32,100 nt of DNA from Actinomycetes bacterium (GTDB taxonomy: Bacteria > Actinomycetota > Acidimicrobiia > Acidimicrobiales > RAAP-2): assembly GCA_021784205.1 (NCBI GenBank), contig JAJXTB010000016.1, positions 1 to 32,100 on the forward strand, given 5' to 3'. Shown in pieces: positions 18,272-30,354 of the stretch (position 1 is its first letter; every line of letters starts with the position of its first letter). A model generated the notes under the pieces. It saw only the letters and a list, made by a program, of their open reading frames with translations, ran no database searches and had not been told where the DNA came from. A program made the position numbers and the translations under genes.

Positions 18272-19281
18272 ACCGTCGTCACCTGGGGGCGCTCGCCCTC
18301 GCCGCATCCCTCGCCGTCACGCCGCTGGTCGGCCTGGCCGGGGTCTCCTCGGCCGCGCCGCTCACGACCGTGAACTTCGCCTACGACTTTCCGGGCCCCG
18401 ACTTCGAGCTGACCCCGCTGGTGGTCGCCCAGGACCTGGGCTACTTCAAGGCGGTCGGTCTCAAGGTCAACGTGAAGTTCCCGCCGGACACCTCGACGAC
18501 GACCAGGATGCTCGCCACGGGATCGGCCGACATCGGCTTTCTCACCACGACCGACATGGGTGTGGCAGTGAACGCTGGCGCGCCGGTCCTCTCGGTCGCC
18601 AACTACTCGATGCGCAACAACTGGGCTCTCTTCGCCAAGCCGGGCTCGGGCGTCACCGCCGCCAACCTGAAGGCCAAGCTCAAGGGCAAGCGGATCTTCT
18701 CCTACGGCGACACCTGGACCGAGGCGATGCTGCCGTTCGTGCTGCGCCACGCCGGCCTGACGTCGAGCCAGGTGAAGATCGTGACCGACCCCACGGGCAA
18801 TGACCTCACGGCCCTCCTCCAGGGCCGGGTCGACTACTCGACCTCGACGACCAACTACGAGATCCCCGGTTTCGTCGGCTCCAAGACCAAGGGCCATCTG
18901 ATCACGGTGCTCGGCACCGCGGTCGGCGCACCGGACGTGCCAATCTGGGTCTACGCGGTGACCAAGGGCTACGCGGCCGCCCACGGCGCGACGGTGAAGA
19001 AGTTCCTCGCGGCCGTGAAGCGGGCCACGATCTGGGCCGCGAAGAATCCGACGGCCGCGGCCGCGGACTTCTCGAGGGCCTACCCCAAGAGCGGCTACAC
19101 CAATGCCTACAACAAGTTGGGCTGGAAGTTGACGGTGCCCTTCCTCACCAACTCGAAGGGCCAGTACTTCACGCAGACGAGCGCCCAGTGGTCGACGCTC
19201 GCCACGGCCCTTAAGAGCATCAAGCTGATCTCCAAGGTGCCGGCGCCCTCGACCTACTACACCAACAAGTTCCTTCCCTAG
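18268..19281 (+). CDS. NMT1/THI5-like substrate-binding protein of the ABC importer
   Basis: This encodes 337 residues with a Sec signal peptide (MNRRHLGALALAASLAVTPL, cleavage near VSSA-AP) and no lipobox cysteine, so it is exported without a lipid anchor or held another way. The mature part has the NMT1-family features: an N-terminal FAYDFPG strand, ELTPLVVAQDLGYFKAVGLKV, and GSADIGFLTTTDMGVAVNAGAP. Members bind small substrates such as pyrimidine precursors, riboflavin, sulfonates or nitrate. The ribokinase and nucleoside hydrolase genes downstream point to a nucleoside or related ribose conjugate. The start is GTG in the GTGA overlap with the permease gene. Confidence 0.88.
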   Translation: MNRRHLGALALAASLAVTPLVGLAGVSSAAPLTTVNFAYDFPGPDFELTPLVVAQDLGYFKAVGLKVNVKFPPDTSTTTRMLATGSADIGFLTTTDMGVAVNAGAPVLSVANYSMRNNWALFAKPGSGVTAANLKAKLKGKRIFSYGDTWTEAMLPFVLRHAGLTSSQVKIVTDPTGNDLTALLQGRVDYSTSTTNYEIPGFVGSKTKGHLITVLGTAVGAPDVPIWVYAVTKGYAAAHGATVKKFLAAVKRATIWAAKNPTAAAADFSRAYPKSGYTNAYNKLGWKLTVPFLTNSKGQYFTQTSAQWSTLATALKSIKLISKVPAPSTYYTNKFLP

Positions 19282-20133
19282 GTGGGGGTGGGTGACGATC
19301 CCCGTGTCGGGGTCGTAGGCAGCTGCAACGTCGACTACGTCGTGCGCGTCGCGCACCTCGCGCGTGCGGGTGAGACCGTGCGCGGCGCCGACGTACTGCG
19401 CCTTCCTGGCGGTAAGGGGGCCAATCAGGCCGTGGCTGCCGCACGCCTGGGCGCGGCCGTGACGATGATCGGCTGCGTCGGCCGCGACGCCGACGCTGAG
19501 CTCATCACCGCGAGCCTCGCCGAGAACGGTGTTGACGTAACCGGCCTTCGCCGCTCGGAGCGCCCCACGGGCGCCGCGTTCATCAGCGTCGACGACGCGG
19601 GCGAGAACCAGATCGTGCTCTCGCCGGGCGCCAACGTCGATCTCGACACCTCGGCGAGCGACCTCGAGTCCTTCGACGTCGTGCTCGCCCAGCTCGAAGC
19701 GCCGGCGAAGGCGGTCGCCGAGGCCTCCCTTCGCGCGCGCCGCTTAGTCCTTAACGTCGCCCCGGTCGCCCCGGTCGCTGTTGAAGTTCTCGATCGCTGC
19801 GCGGTCGTCGTCGCCAACGAGGTCGAGGCCGAGTCGCTCGACCTCGCGCGCCTGGGCCACGTGATTGTGACCCTTGGCGCTCGGGGGGCGACACACTTGC
19901 GCTTCGGCCGCGAGGTCGCCACCGTCGCGGCCCCGCGCGTTGCGGCGCTCGACACGGTGGGAGCTGGCGACGCGTTCTGCGCGGCCTACGCCGTTCAGTT
20001 CGCCAAGGGCGCGGACGCCTACGACGCGTTGACCTACGCCGTGGTGGCCGGCGCGCTCGCCACCCGGGCGAGCGGGGCGCAGGGCTCTCTCGCCACCGAC
20101 CAGGAGGTACGAGCGTGGCTCGCACGCGGGTAA
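19282..20133 (+). CDS. Ribokinase-like PfkB-family sugar kinase
   Basis: This encodes 283 residues. PGGKGANQAVAAARLGA (from residue 42) is the ribokinase substrate-binding signature, and DTVGAGDAF (residues 224-232) carries the catalytic base D230 and the anion hole. The likely reaction is ATP-dependent phosphorylation of ribose to ribose 5-phosphate. The GTG start follows the binding-protein stop codon directly, and a second in-frame GTG lies six bases later. Its 3' end overlaps the nucleoside hydrolase gene by 19 bases. The operon suggests it acts on ribose freed by that hydrolase. Confidence 0.88.
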   Translation: MGVGDDPRVGVVGSCNVDYVVRVAHLARAGETVRGADVLRLPGGKGANQAVAAARLGAAVTMIGCVGRDADAELITASLAENGVDVTGLRRSERPTGAAFISVDDAGENQIVLSPGANVDLDTSASDLESFDVVLAQLEAPAKAVAEASLRARRLVLNVAPVAPVAVEVLDRCAVVVANEVEAESLDLARLGHVIVTLGARGATHLRFGREVATVAAPRVAALDTVGAGDAFCAAYAVQFAKGADAYDALTYAVVAGALATRASGAQGSLATDQEVRAWLARG

Positions 20134-21041
20134 TCGTCGACACGGATCCGGGGGTGGACGACGCGGTCGCCATCCTGCTCGCCCTGGCGAGCGAAGAGTT
20201 AGAGGTGGTGGCCATCACGTCGGTCGCCGGCAACGTCGGTATCGACGCGACGACGTTGAACGCCCGCCGGCTCGTCGAGCTCGCCCAGCGCCCCGACGTC
20301 CCGGTGGCGCGCGGCAGCGCCCGCCCCCTCAACGGTGACCCGCAGCTCGAGGTGAGCGTGCACGGTGCCGACGGGCTGGGCGACCTCGTCTGGGATGAGC
20401 CACAAGTCCCCGAGCACGAGCTTGATGCGGTCGACCTGCAGTACCGGTTGATCACCGAGGCGCCCACAACAATCGTGGCGATCGGACCCCTCACCAACCT
20501 GGCGAACCTCCTGTCGCGCTATCCCCAGGCGGAGTCGCTCGTCGAGCGCGTCGTCATCATGGGCGGCGCCTCCTTCGAGGGCAATGTCACTCCGGCCGCG
20601 GAGTTCAACATCTGGTTCGACCCTGAGGCCGCCGCCGCGCTGGCCGCCGCGCGCTGGCCGATGACCTTCATGCCGCTCGATCTCACGCATCAGGCCCTGT
20701 TGAACGACGAGGACCTGGCGCACCTGAGGGGACTGGACACCGCGGTGGGACATCGGGTTGCGGCCATGCTCGAGCCCTACGCGCTCTTCCACGACGAGTG
20801 GTACGGCAACCGCGACGTGATCATGCACGACGCGACCGCGGTCTACGAACTGATCGACCCGACGGCGATCGAGAAGCAGGGCGTCGCCGTGACGGTCGAG
20901 ACCGGCGGAGAGCACTCGCGCGGGGCCACGTGGTTCGACCGTCGCCGCGCGAACTCGAACAGCACCACGACGGTGGGCGTCACGCTCGACAACGACCGTT
21001 TCGCCTCGGTGATCCGCGAGCGCCTCGCCCGATTCGCTTAG
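20115..21041 (+). CDS. Inosine-uridine-preferring type nucleoside hydrolase
   Basis: This encodes 308 residues. The calcium- and ribose-binding motif DTDPGVDDA (D9, D11, D15, D16) stands at the N-terminus, with AEFNIWFDPEAA in the middle and MHDATA near residue 237 for the catalytic-site histidine and aspartate. The enzyme splits the N-glycosidic bond of ribonucleosides to give the base and ribose. The GTG start lies inside the ribokinase gene, indicating coupled translation. It ends four bases from the stop of sahH on the other strand. Confidence 0.92.
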   Translation: MARTRVIVDTDPGVDDAVAILLALASEELEVVAITSVAGNVGIDATTLNARRLVELAQRPDVPVARGSARPLNGDPQLEVSVHGADGLGDLVWDEPQVPEHELDAVDLQYRLITEAPTTIVAIGPLTNLANLLSRYPQAESLVERVVIMGGASFEGNVTPAAEFNIWFDPEAAAALAAARWPMTFMPLDLTHQALLNDEDLAHLRGLDTAVGHRVAAMLEPYALFHDEWYGNRDVIMHDATAVYELIDPTAIEKQGVAVTVETGGEHSRGATWFDRRRANSNSTTTVGVTLDNDRFASVIRERLARFA

Positions 21042-21045
21042 TTGG

Positions 21046-22491
<1,446 letters not shown>

Positions 22492-22572
22492 GATGCTCCT
22501 GTGGATAGATCTGCGGCCGGCGCCGACCTCTGTCGTTCACGCCTGGTCAAATCGTAGCGGCCCGATGCGGGG

Positions 22573-23652
22573 CTAGACCCCGACGCGAAACTCCACGACG
22601 TCGCCGTCGCGCATGACGTACTCCTTACCCTCGATGCGGGCCTTGCCGGCCGCGCGCACCGCGGCGACCGAGCCGCCCTCGACGAGATCGGCGAAGGAGA
22701 TGACCTCGGCCTTGATGAAGTGCTTCTGAAAGTCGGTGTGGATCACACCGGCGGCTTCTGGTGCCGTCGCCCCCTGGGGGATCGTCCAGGCCCGCGCCTC
22801 CTTGGGCCCCGCGGTGAGAAAGGTCTGCAGTCCCAAGGCGCCAAAGCCGACCCGCGAGAGCGCGGCCAGTCCCGACTCGTGCTGGCCGTAGGACTCGAGC
22901 AGTTCGAGCGCCTCGTCGGGATCGAGACCGGCGAGCTCGGCCTCGATCTTCGCGCAGAGCACGACGCACGGCGCGGGAGCGACCGAGTCGGCGAGCTCCC
23001 GGCGGCGCGCCTCGTCCGAGAGCGTCGCCTCGTCGACGTTGAAGACGTAGATGAAGGGCTTGTCCGTCAGGAGGTGCAGGTCCGCGAGGGCGTCGCGGTC
23101 GAGCTCGGGTCCGACCTTGGCGATCACCAGCCCTTCATTGAGGGCCGAGCGGGCGCGCTGGACGTGGCGGAGTTTCTCGGCGGCCTCGGGGAGGCGTTTG
23201 GCGTCGCGCTCGAGGCGCGTCACGACTTTGTCGATGGTCTGCAGGTCGGCGAGGATGAGCTCGGTCTCGATCGTGGCGACGTCGCTCGCCGGGTCGATTC
23301 GCCCGTCGACGTGGATCACGTCGTCGTCGTGAAAAGCCCGCACGACCTCGCAGATCGCGTCGGATTCGCGGATGGCGGCGAGGAACTGGTTGCCCAGACC
23401 CTCGCCCTCGGAGGCGCCTTTGACGATGCCGGCGATGTCCACGAAGGTCACCTGGGCGGGCAGAATCCGCTCGGAGTGAAAGATCGCGGCGAGCTGGGCG
23501 AGGCGCGGGTCCGGCACCGCGACGACGCCGACGTTCGGCTCGATCGTGGCGAAGGGGTAGTTGGCAGCCAGGACGTTGTTGTTCGTGAGCGCGTTGAAGA
23601 GCGTGGACTTGCCGACGTTGGGCAGGCCGACGATACCGATGGAAAGCGCCAT
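22573..23652 (-). CDS. ychF: YchF/OLA1-family ribosome-associated ATPase
   Basis: This encodes 359 residues. The Obg-type G1 motif GLPNVGKS (residues 9-16), the [20 protein letters not shown] switch II region and NVDE in place of NKxD identify YchF, which prefers ATP over GTP and binds ribosomes. A TGS domain forms the C-terminus ([30 protein letters not shown]). The start at 23652 matches the family N-terminus MALSIGIVG; 13 further upstream codons are open but unrelated to the family. A TAGCCT box lies ten bases before the ATG and no ribosome site is visible, so a very short leader is likely. Confidence 0.96.
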   Translation of the reverse strand: MALSIGIVGLPNVGKSTLFNALTNNNVLAANYPFATIEPNVGVVAVPDPRLAQLAAIFHSERILPAQVTFVDIAGIVKGASEGEGLGNQFLAAIRESDAICEVVRAFHDDDVIHVDGRIDPASDVATIETELILADLQTIDKVVTRLERDAKRLPEAAEKLRHVQRARSALNEGLVIAKVGPELDRDALADLHLLTDKPFIYVFNVDEATLSDEARRRELADSVAPAPCVVLCAKIEAELAGLDPDEALELLESYGQHESGLAALSRVGFGALGLQTFLTAGPKEARAWTIPQGATAPEAAGVIHTDFQKHFIKAEVISFADLVEGGSVAAVRAAGKARIEGKEYVMRDGDVVEFRVGV

Positions 23653-23759
23653 AAGGCACTCAAGGCTAGTAGAGCCGTGACCTCCGCCCATATGGTGAAT
23701 TGAGTCGAAATTGAGGTGACTCCACGGAATTTCTCAAGGTCGGCCACGACCATGGAGCC

Positions 23760-24077
23760 ATGCGAGGACATCTCAGCGGACGCGTGCGCGCCCTCTCATC
23801 GTGGGCGGTGGCCGGCACCTTGACCCTTGTCCTCTCAACGGCGGCGGTTGCCTTGATGATGCACGCGTCGAATCCCGCCCCGCTCTCCAATTCGCTCTCT
23901 GCGAACTCAGCACCGACGACGGTACCGAACACCCCGGCGGCTCCACCGACGATGGCGCCCGCTCCCGCCGTGGTGACCTACACCTACAGCGGCGATGACG
24001 GCGCGTCGGGCGACGACGGATCGCCGTCTTCGGGGACCTACGGGTCATCGGCTTCTGGTTCCTACGGCGACGACTGA
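23760..24077 (+). CDS. Small membrane-anchored or exported low-complexity protein
   Basis: This encodes 105 residues. A basic start (MRGHLSGRVR) precedes one hydrophobic segment (about residues 14-33), then a Pro/Ala/Thr-rich stretch (residues 50-70) and a tail rich in Gly, Ser, Asp and Tyr (GDDGASGDDG, GTYGSSASGSYGDD). It is probably exported with the acidic tail outside. I do not recognise a family. The ATG at 23760 is the natural start, with GGAG very close upstream. It may form a unit with the exported protein gene 98 bp downstream. Confidence 0.6.
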   Translation: MRGHLSGRVRALSSWAVAGTLTLVLSTAAVALMMHASNPAPLSNSLSANSAPTTVPNTPAAPPTMAPAPAVVTYTYSGDDGASGDDGSPSSGTYGSSASGSYGDD

Positions 24078-24131
24078 CCCAGGCTGTAGCGGTCGCTTCG
24101 CGAGCGTGCTGACACCTGACTCGAGCGCGAA

Positions 24132-24159
24132 TCTGACCCCTCGCTAGCCCTACTACCAT
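24132..24159 (+). promoter_or_regulatory. Possible promoter of the histidine-rich exported protein gene
   Basis: TCTGAC (24132-24137) and TACCAT (24154-24159) are separated by 16 bases and lie 16 bases before the start codon, with a GGGAGG ribosome site between. The match to a sigma-70-type promoter is moderate. Confidence 0.35.
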
Positions 24160-24175
24160 CGGCGCGGGAGGTTCT

Positions 24176-24874
24176 ATGTCCACAGACTCCGCAGTGCCGA
24201 CGTCGCGCCGATGGATTCCTTTTGCCCTGCTCACCCTGCTTGGTGTCGCCAGTCTCGCTACCGCGTGGCTCTCGTCGCGTCCATCTTCGGCGGTGGTGGG
24301 TCCCGAAGGTGTCGTGATGTACCCCGGGGCGGATCTGGCCAGTGCGTCGAGCACGCGTAGTGGGGCGACGACGGACGGCGTGTCCTGTCAGACCGGGGCG
24401 AAGGAGGTGGTGAAGTACCACATTCACGTCCACGTCGCGATCTTCGTCGATGGCCAGCGTCGGAACCTTCCAGCGGGCATCGGCATCACCCAGCCCGCCC
24501 TCGTCGAGCACTATCCCAGTGGCGAGTTCTACGACGTGGGTCTCACCGACTGCCTCTACTGGCTCCACACTCACGTCGCCGACGGAATCATCCACGTCGA
24601 GGCGCCGCGACAGGGCGCCTTCACGCTCGGCCAGTTCTTCGACATCTGGAACCAACCGCTGTCCGCTCACCAGGTCGGTCCGGCGCATGGGTCCGTCGTT
24701 GTCTTTGAGAACGGCCGACGTCTCAGTGGTGATCCGCGTGCCACGCCGCTGCTCTCACATGGCGACATCCAGATCGACGTGGGCTCGCCCGTCGTAAGCT
24801 TTCAGCCATTCTCTTATCGAGTGAGCGGCGGCTGCGGCGAGGGAACTACGTCGTGCTCGGCGCCGACCGGTTGA
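24176..24874 (+). CDS. Membrane-anchored histidine-rich protein of unknown function
   Basis: This encodes 232 residues. One N-terminal hydrophobic segment (about residues 13-31) anchors or exports it. The outer domain has two histidine clusters, YHIHVHVAIFVDG (H82, H84, H86) and CLYWLHTHVADGIIHVE (H131, H133, H140), and cysteines at 71 and 126 that could pair. TLGQFFDIWNQPL follows. I recall similar proteins in actinobacterial and chloroflexal genomes annotated as hypothetical. The paired histidines on beta strands look like a metal site, copper or zinc, but this is inference. The start is supported by GGGAGG four bases upstream. Confidence 0.75.
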   Translation: MSTDSAVPTSRRWIPFALLTLLGVASLATAWLSSRPSSAVVGPEGVVMYPGADLASASSTRSGATTDGVSCQTGAKEVVKYHIHVHVAIFVDGQRRNLPAGIGITQPALVEHYPSGEFYDVGLTDCLYWLHTHVADGIIHVEAPRQGAFTLGQFFDIWNQPLSAHQVGPAHGSVVVFENGRRLSGDPRATPLLSHGDIQIDVGSPVVSFQPFSYRVSGGCGEGTTSCSAPTG

Positions 24875-24901
24875 CGTCGTCGGCGAGCGGCGGCGGGACT
24901 C

Positions 24902-26578
<1,677 letters not shown>

Positions 26579-26757
26579 GTGAGGACCAGGCTAGCGAGAG
26601 GTTCATCGCCCGCCGCAACGACCAACGAGCGAGAGAGATCCCCGCTCGCTTTGACGTTGCGCGGCCCGTTTTACAGTTCGAGGATCGAACACCGTGGCGA
26701 GGCGCAGGTGGCGAAAGGCCTCTTGAGGTGGGACAATCTGGTGGGAGAGGGGCTCGA

Positions 26758-27345
26758 ATGGCGTACCAGATCGTGGCGCTGGAGGGTTCGACGTGGGATC
26801 AGTTCGCCGAACTTGTCGAGCGCAATAACGGCGTATTTGGCGGGTGCTGGTGCATCGGTTATCACCCTGAATGCGGCCAGCGCGGAGTCGATTACCGAAT
26901 GGTGAAAGAGGACCGGGTGAGAACGGGCCGGGCCCACGCGGCGCTCGTTCTCGACAGCGACGGCTTCGCCCAGGGATGGTGCCAATACGGCAGCCCAGAC
27001 GAGTTATCCAATTTGAAGCACCGCAGGATGTACGACAAAGATCCGCCGCCCGTCCCCGACTGGCGCATCACCTGCGTCTTCGTTGACAAGAGGCATCGGG
27101 GCCAAGGTGTCGCCCGCGCCGCACTCGAAGGGGCCCTCGACATGATCGGCGCCGCCGGTGGCGGTCCGGTCGAGGCGATCTCCGAGGTCACGAGTGGCCG
27201 CGCGGCTCAGGGCCGCTTCCTCTTCAGCGCCACCGTCGAACTCCTCGAACAGTACGGATTCCAGCGTGGACGCCAGGTCGGACTGCACGCGTGGATCATG
27301 AGTAGGTCGATCGAGCCTCCTAGGAGTTGTGCCTCGGGCGACTGA
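26758..27345 (+). CDS. GNAT-family N-acetyltransferase
   Basis: This encodes 195 residues. The acetyl-CoA binding motif is CVFVDKRHRGQGVARAALEGAL, with RGQGVA at residues 114-119. The N-terminal part contains a cysteine-rich stretch, GGCWCIGYHPECG (residues 28-40), unusual for the superfamily though seen in some relatives. The substrate is unknown. The start at 26758 is supported by GGGAGAGGGG upstream; the frame is open ten codons further without a ribosome site. Confidence 0.82.
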   Translation: MAYQIVALEGSTWDQFAELVERNNGVFGGCWCIGYHPECGQRGVDYRMVKEDRVRTGRAHAALVLDSDGFAQGWCQYGSPDELSNLKHRRMYDKDPPPVPDWRITCVFVDKRHRGQGVARAALEGALDMIGAAGGGPVEAISEVTSGRAAQGRFLFSATVELLEQYGFQRGRQVGLHAWIMSRSIEPPRSCASGD

Positions 27346-27389
27346 GGAGACTCGCAGCGACAAACCGCGTGCTCATCGGTGGGCGAGCC

Positions 27390-28298
27390 TCAGCGCTGAA
27401 GTACCCGTGAGCGAAGGAGGAGCGATCGGTGGTCCGCGTCGGTGGACGTTCCGCGAAGGCTGCGTGGCCACAGGTGTTCGGCGAGGACCACATTGAGCTG
27501 CGCCGCGTAGAGAGTGAGCTGGGCGCCGAGGTAGATCCAGGCGAGCAGTCCCACGACCAGAGAGAGGGGACCATAGAGGTGCGACGCGTGGGCGATCTCG
27601 TGGCGGGTGTAGTAGGCGCCGATGTTCTGTAGGAGCGTCCAGCCAATGGCTCCGACCAACGCGCCTGGCAACACGGTCCGCCACGACATGCGGCGGTTGG
27701 TCAGGATGACGAAGGCGCCGAGATAGAGCACGAAATTAAGTATCAGCGGCCCGACGACGCTGACGAGATTCGCGGCGACCGGGGCGATGACGTGGGTCCC
27801 CTGCAGGCCAGCCAGGGAGCTCGAGAGTATGAATGCGACGCCCAGGGCGACGAGCATGGCCAGTCCGCGCAGTCGCGACCACCACAGGTTTGGCCTCTGG
27901 GCGAGGGGAATGTACCAGACCGTGTTCATGGCGCCTTCTACTGCGCGCGTGACGCCCAGGCCGGCCCACAGGGCGACGACGAGTCCCACGCCCAGGGCGA
28001 TCCCGCTGCCCGTGATCGTTGCGTCAATCGTGCCGGCGAAGCCTGGAAAGGAACGTGCGACGTTCTCGAGGACGTGGACGCGAAGACCCGAGTCCCCGGC
28101 GAGCACAAAACCGAGAATTGACACGAAACTCAGTAGCAGTGGAAACAGCGAGAGGAAGCCGTAGTACGCGATCAGCGCGGCGAGATTGCCACCCTGGTCG
28201 TCGCTCATCTTGCGCACGAGCGAGAACGGCAGCGCGATCCAGCGGTGGCGGCGCTGAACGCGGTCAACGGCGTCGAGAAAACCTGCGAGCCATTTCAC
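27390..28298 (-). CDS. YihY/BrkB family inner membrane protein
   Basis: This encodes 302 residues with six predicted membrane helices. The family pattern is seen in LAALIAYYGFLSLFPLLLSFVSILG, GLVVALWAGLGVTRAVEGAMN, and LYGPLSLVVGLLAWIYLGAQLTLYAAQLN. BrkB was once called ribonuclease BN by mistake; its role in the membrane is unclear. The ATG is preceded by AAAGGATGG. The gene is convergent with the acetyltransferase gene (44 bp apart). Confidence 0.9.
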   Translation of the reverse strand: MKWLAGFLDAVDRVQRRHRWIALPFSLVRKMSDDQGGNLAALIAYYGFLSLFPLLLSFVSILGFVLAGDSGLRVHVLENVARSFPGFAGTIDATITGSGIALGVGLVVALWAGLGVTRAVEGAMNTVWYIPLAQRPNLWWSRLRGLAMLVALGVAFILSSSLAGLQGTHVIAPVAANLVSVVGPLILNFVLYLGAFVILTNRRMSWRTVLPGALVGAIGWTLLQNIGAYYTRHEIAHASHLYGPLSLVVGLLAWIYLGAQLTLYAAQLNVVLAEHLWPRSLRGTSTDADHRSLLLRSRVLQR

Positions 28299-28444
28299 AG
28301 CCCCATCCTTTCAGAGGTGTCTGCACCGTGGGCTACGTCGCGTCGTTTACCCACTGTCGTCACCTCCATTTGTCGTGCTGACTAAACGGCCAGAGCTCGA
28401 CCGGTCGCTCACCCGGCGACTGCGACGTGCAGCGTCGGACGTTA

Positions 28445-28502
28445 CGACGACACCGCGCCCGCGGGTCCCACCGAAGAGGGATCCGCGGGCGCGGTGTCGT
28501 CG
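28445..28502. terminator. Very stable 25-bp hairpin between the binding-protein gene and brkB-like gene
   Basis: The arms 28445-28469 and 28478-28502 pair over 25 bases with one G-U pair and an eight-base loop (ACCGAAGA); the outer 20 pairs are perfect. It lies 28 bases past the stop codon of the substrate-binding protein gene. There is no U-tract, so Rho-independent release would rely on the stem alone. It could also protect the transcript's 3' end. Confidence 0.65.
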
Positions 28503-28530
28503 CCGGACGATCGAGTCGCTCGTCTCCGGT

Positions 28531-30354
28531 TTAGAAGTAGTAGTACTCGGGCATGAAGTTCGCCAGCGGGTTCGGGGTGAATCCGATGGAGCTCTTCAAC
28601 GTCTTCTTGATCTCAATCGGCGTGACCGGGTTCGGCTGATAGAGCACGGGGAGCTGCTCGGCCGCGTACTTGGCGTACGTGGTCAACTTGGCAGTGCCGA
28701 AGGTCGTCGTGTTGATGATCTTGTTCATTGTGGGGTCGCTGTAGCCACCGGGGTTGAAGCCGCCCTTGGTGGTAAAGAGCGTCTCGCCCGACGGGTAGTA
28801 GTCCGGGGCGTAGATCCACCCCGCACCCCATGAGCACAGCTCGTAGTGCTGCTTGGCGCTCGTGCAGTCCGCGATGACCGTGTTGAACGTGCCGGTTGAG
28901 TGCGTGAACTTGATGCCGATGCTCGCCCAGTCGGCGATCTCCGCGTTGAACGTGTCATCGAGCGACGGTGACCCGCTGGCCCAGACGATCTTGAAGTTCA
29001 AGGTGTAGCCCTTTGTAATGCCCGGCCCGCACTGATTGGCGCTCGTACCCGGGTTGACGCAGGTCTGCACTCCGTTTTCGATCTTCCAGCCGTGCGATGT
29101 CAGAAGCGACTCCGCCTTGGCCTTGTTGAAGGGATACGGGTTGGCGACGGGACCGCTGATCGACGCCGGGGTGTTGGGCGGCAGTGGACTGTAGGTCGGC
29201 ACGCCGTAGCCCTTGTCGACCACCTTGATGATTCCCGTCTGATCCACGGACATCTGCAGAGCCTGACGGATGTAGAGCTGGTGGATAGCCGCGGAGGTGG
29301 GATTGGCCGAGCTGAAGTTGAACGGCGCGTAGTTGAAGCTCCACGGGGTACCCGCGTAGATGTTGTAGGTGCTGGCGATCGCTGGCCAGTTGGGACCGGC
29401 CTGTCCGGGTCCGGGGGCTGGCGACGTCAGAATCGTCGGGTCCACGAAGCCGACGTCGATGGTGCCGGCCTGCAGGCTCGACTGCTCGGCCTGGTTCGAA
29501 GTGAAGGGAATCTCCTTGACGGTCTTGACCTGGGCCTTCTGGGGACCTGAGTACTTCGTGTTGGGAACGAAGGTGACGTTGCCGAGGTTGTCCATGAAGG
29601 TGAGCTTCCACGGACCGTCGACACCGCTCTGCCACATCGCGTCGGTGTAGGTACTGACTTTGGAGGACTGGGCGTCCAGATACTTCTCGACCGCCTTACA
29701 AGCCGTGTCGGTCGAGGGTGCCCCGTAGGCGCCGGTCGCGCAGGTCGACGGTGTGGAGGCCGATGTGACGTCCCATGTGTTGGGGAAGGGGGTGATCTCG
29801 GAGAGGTAGTTGTAGAGCAGCCAGTTCGGGTTGACGGACGTTTTGAATTTCAGCGTCACAGTGTTTCCGTGTCCCGTGGCACTCTGGACCTGGTCGGGGA
29901 TGCCGAAGCCGGGGTTGTATCCCGCGTACGACGTCGGGTCGGCCTTGTACATGTTGAGAAAGAACATCACTGACTGGGCGTCGACGGTTTGGCCGTCGGC
30001 AAACTTCCAGCCCTTCATCGTGATGGTCACTGTCTTATTACTGTTCGAGAACACTGGCATGTTTGCGAGCGATAGCGGCGGCTGAACGGCGACCGATCCT
30101 CCGAGACCAAACCAGTACAAGGGTCGGAACATCAGCTCTTGGAACTGGTTGATGTTATCGACCGAGAAGTACTGGCCACCCATGTACGGGAAGATGTAGT
30201 TGGGATTGGCCCCGGGCGCCTCGGCGAAGGTCACCGTGCCGCCGGAGGCGGTGGACTTTGGTGACTTCGAGCTCAGGACCCCTATCGTGATTCCGGCCGC
30301 GATGACGATGACCACCACCGTGACGAGTATCCAGATTTTTCGTGCCGATTTCAT
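28531..30354 (-). CDS. Peptide/nickel-type ABC transporter substrate-binding protein (SBP_bac_5)
   Basis: This encodes 607 residues. A basic start and a long hydrophobic helix (residues 7-27) form an uncleaved anchor or signal; no lipobox cysteine is present. Family features include a GGTVTFAEAPGANPNYIFPY start of the mature domain, KGWKFADGQTVDAQSVMFFLNMY, and IRQALQMSVDQTGII. These proteins capture oligopeptides or similar ligands outside the membrane. No permease or ATPase genes are beside it, so it is an orphan in this window. Codon use is less GC-biased than that of its neighbours. A GGGAG site precedes the ATG. Confidence 0.92.
   Translation of the reverse strand: MKSARKIWILVTVVVIVIAAGITIGVLSSKSPKSTASGGTVTFAEAPGANPNYIFPYMGGQYFSVDNINQFQELMFRPLYWFGLGGSVAVQPPLSLANMPVFSNSNKTVTITMKGWKFADGQTVDAQSVMFFLNMYKADPTSYAGYNPGFGIPDQVQSATGHGNTVTLKFKTSVNPNWLLYNYLSEITPFPNTWDVTSASTPSTCATGAYGAPSTDTACKAVEKYLDAQSSKVSTYTDAMWQSGVDGPWKLTFMDNLGNVTFVPNTKYSGPQKAQVKTVKEIPFTSNQAEQSSLQAGTIDVGFVDPTILTSPAPGPGQAGPNWPAIASTYNIYAGTPWSFNYAPFNFSSANPTSAAIHQLYIRQALQMSVDQTGIIKVVDKGYGVPTYSPLPPNTPASISGPVANPYPFNKAKAESLLTSHGWKIENGVQTCVNPGTSANQCGPGITKGYTLNFKIVWASGSPSLDDTFNAEIADWASIGIKFTHSTGTFNTVIADCTSAKQHYELCSWGAGWIYAPDYYPSGETLFTTKGGFNPGGYSDPTMNKIINTTTFGTAKLTTYAKYAAEQLPVLYQPNPVTPIEIKKTLKSSIGFTPNPLANFMPEYYYF

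Noticed and set aside
22492..22572. S-adenosylhomocysteine riboswitch before the adenosylhomocysteinase gene
   Set aside because: The gap is only about 80 bp and shows no convincing conserved pattern or strong stems; only a ribosome site and a possible -10 box are seen.
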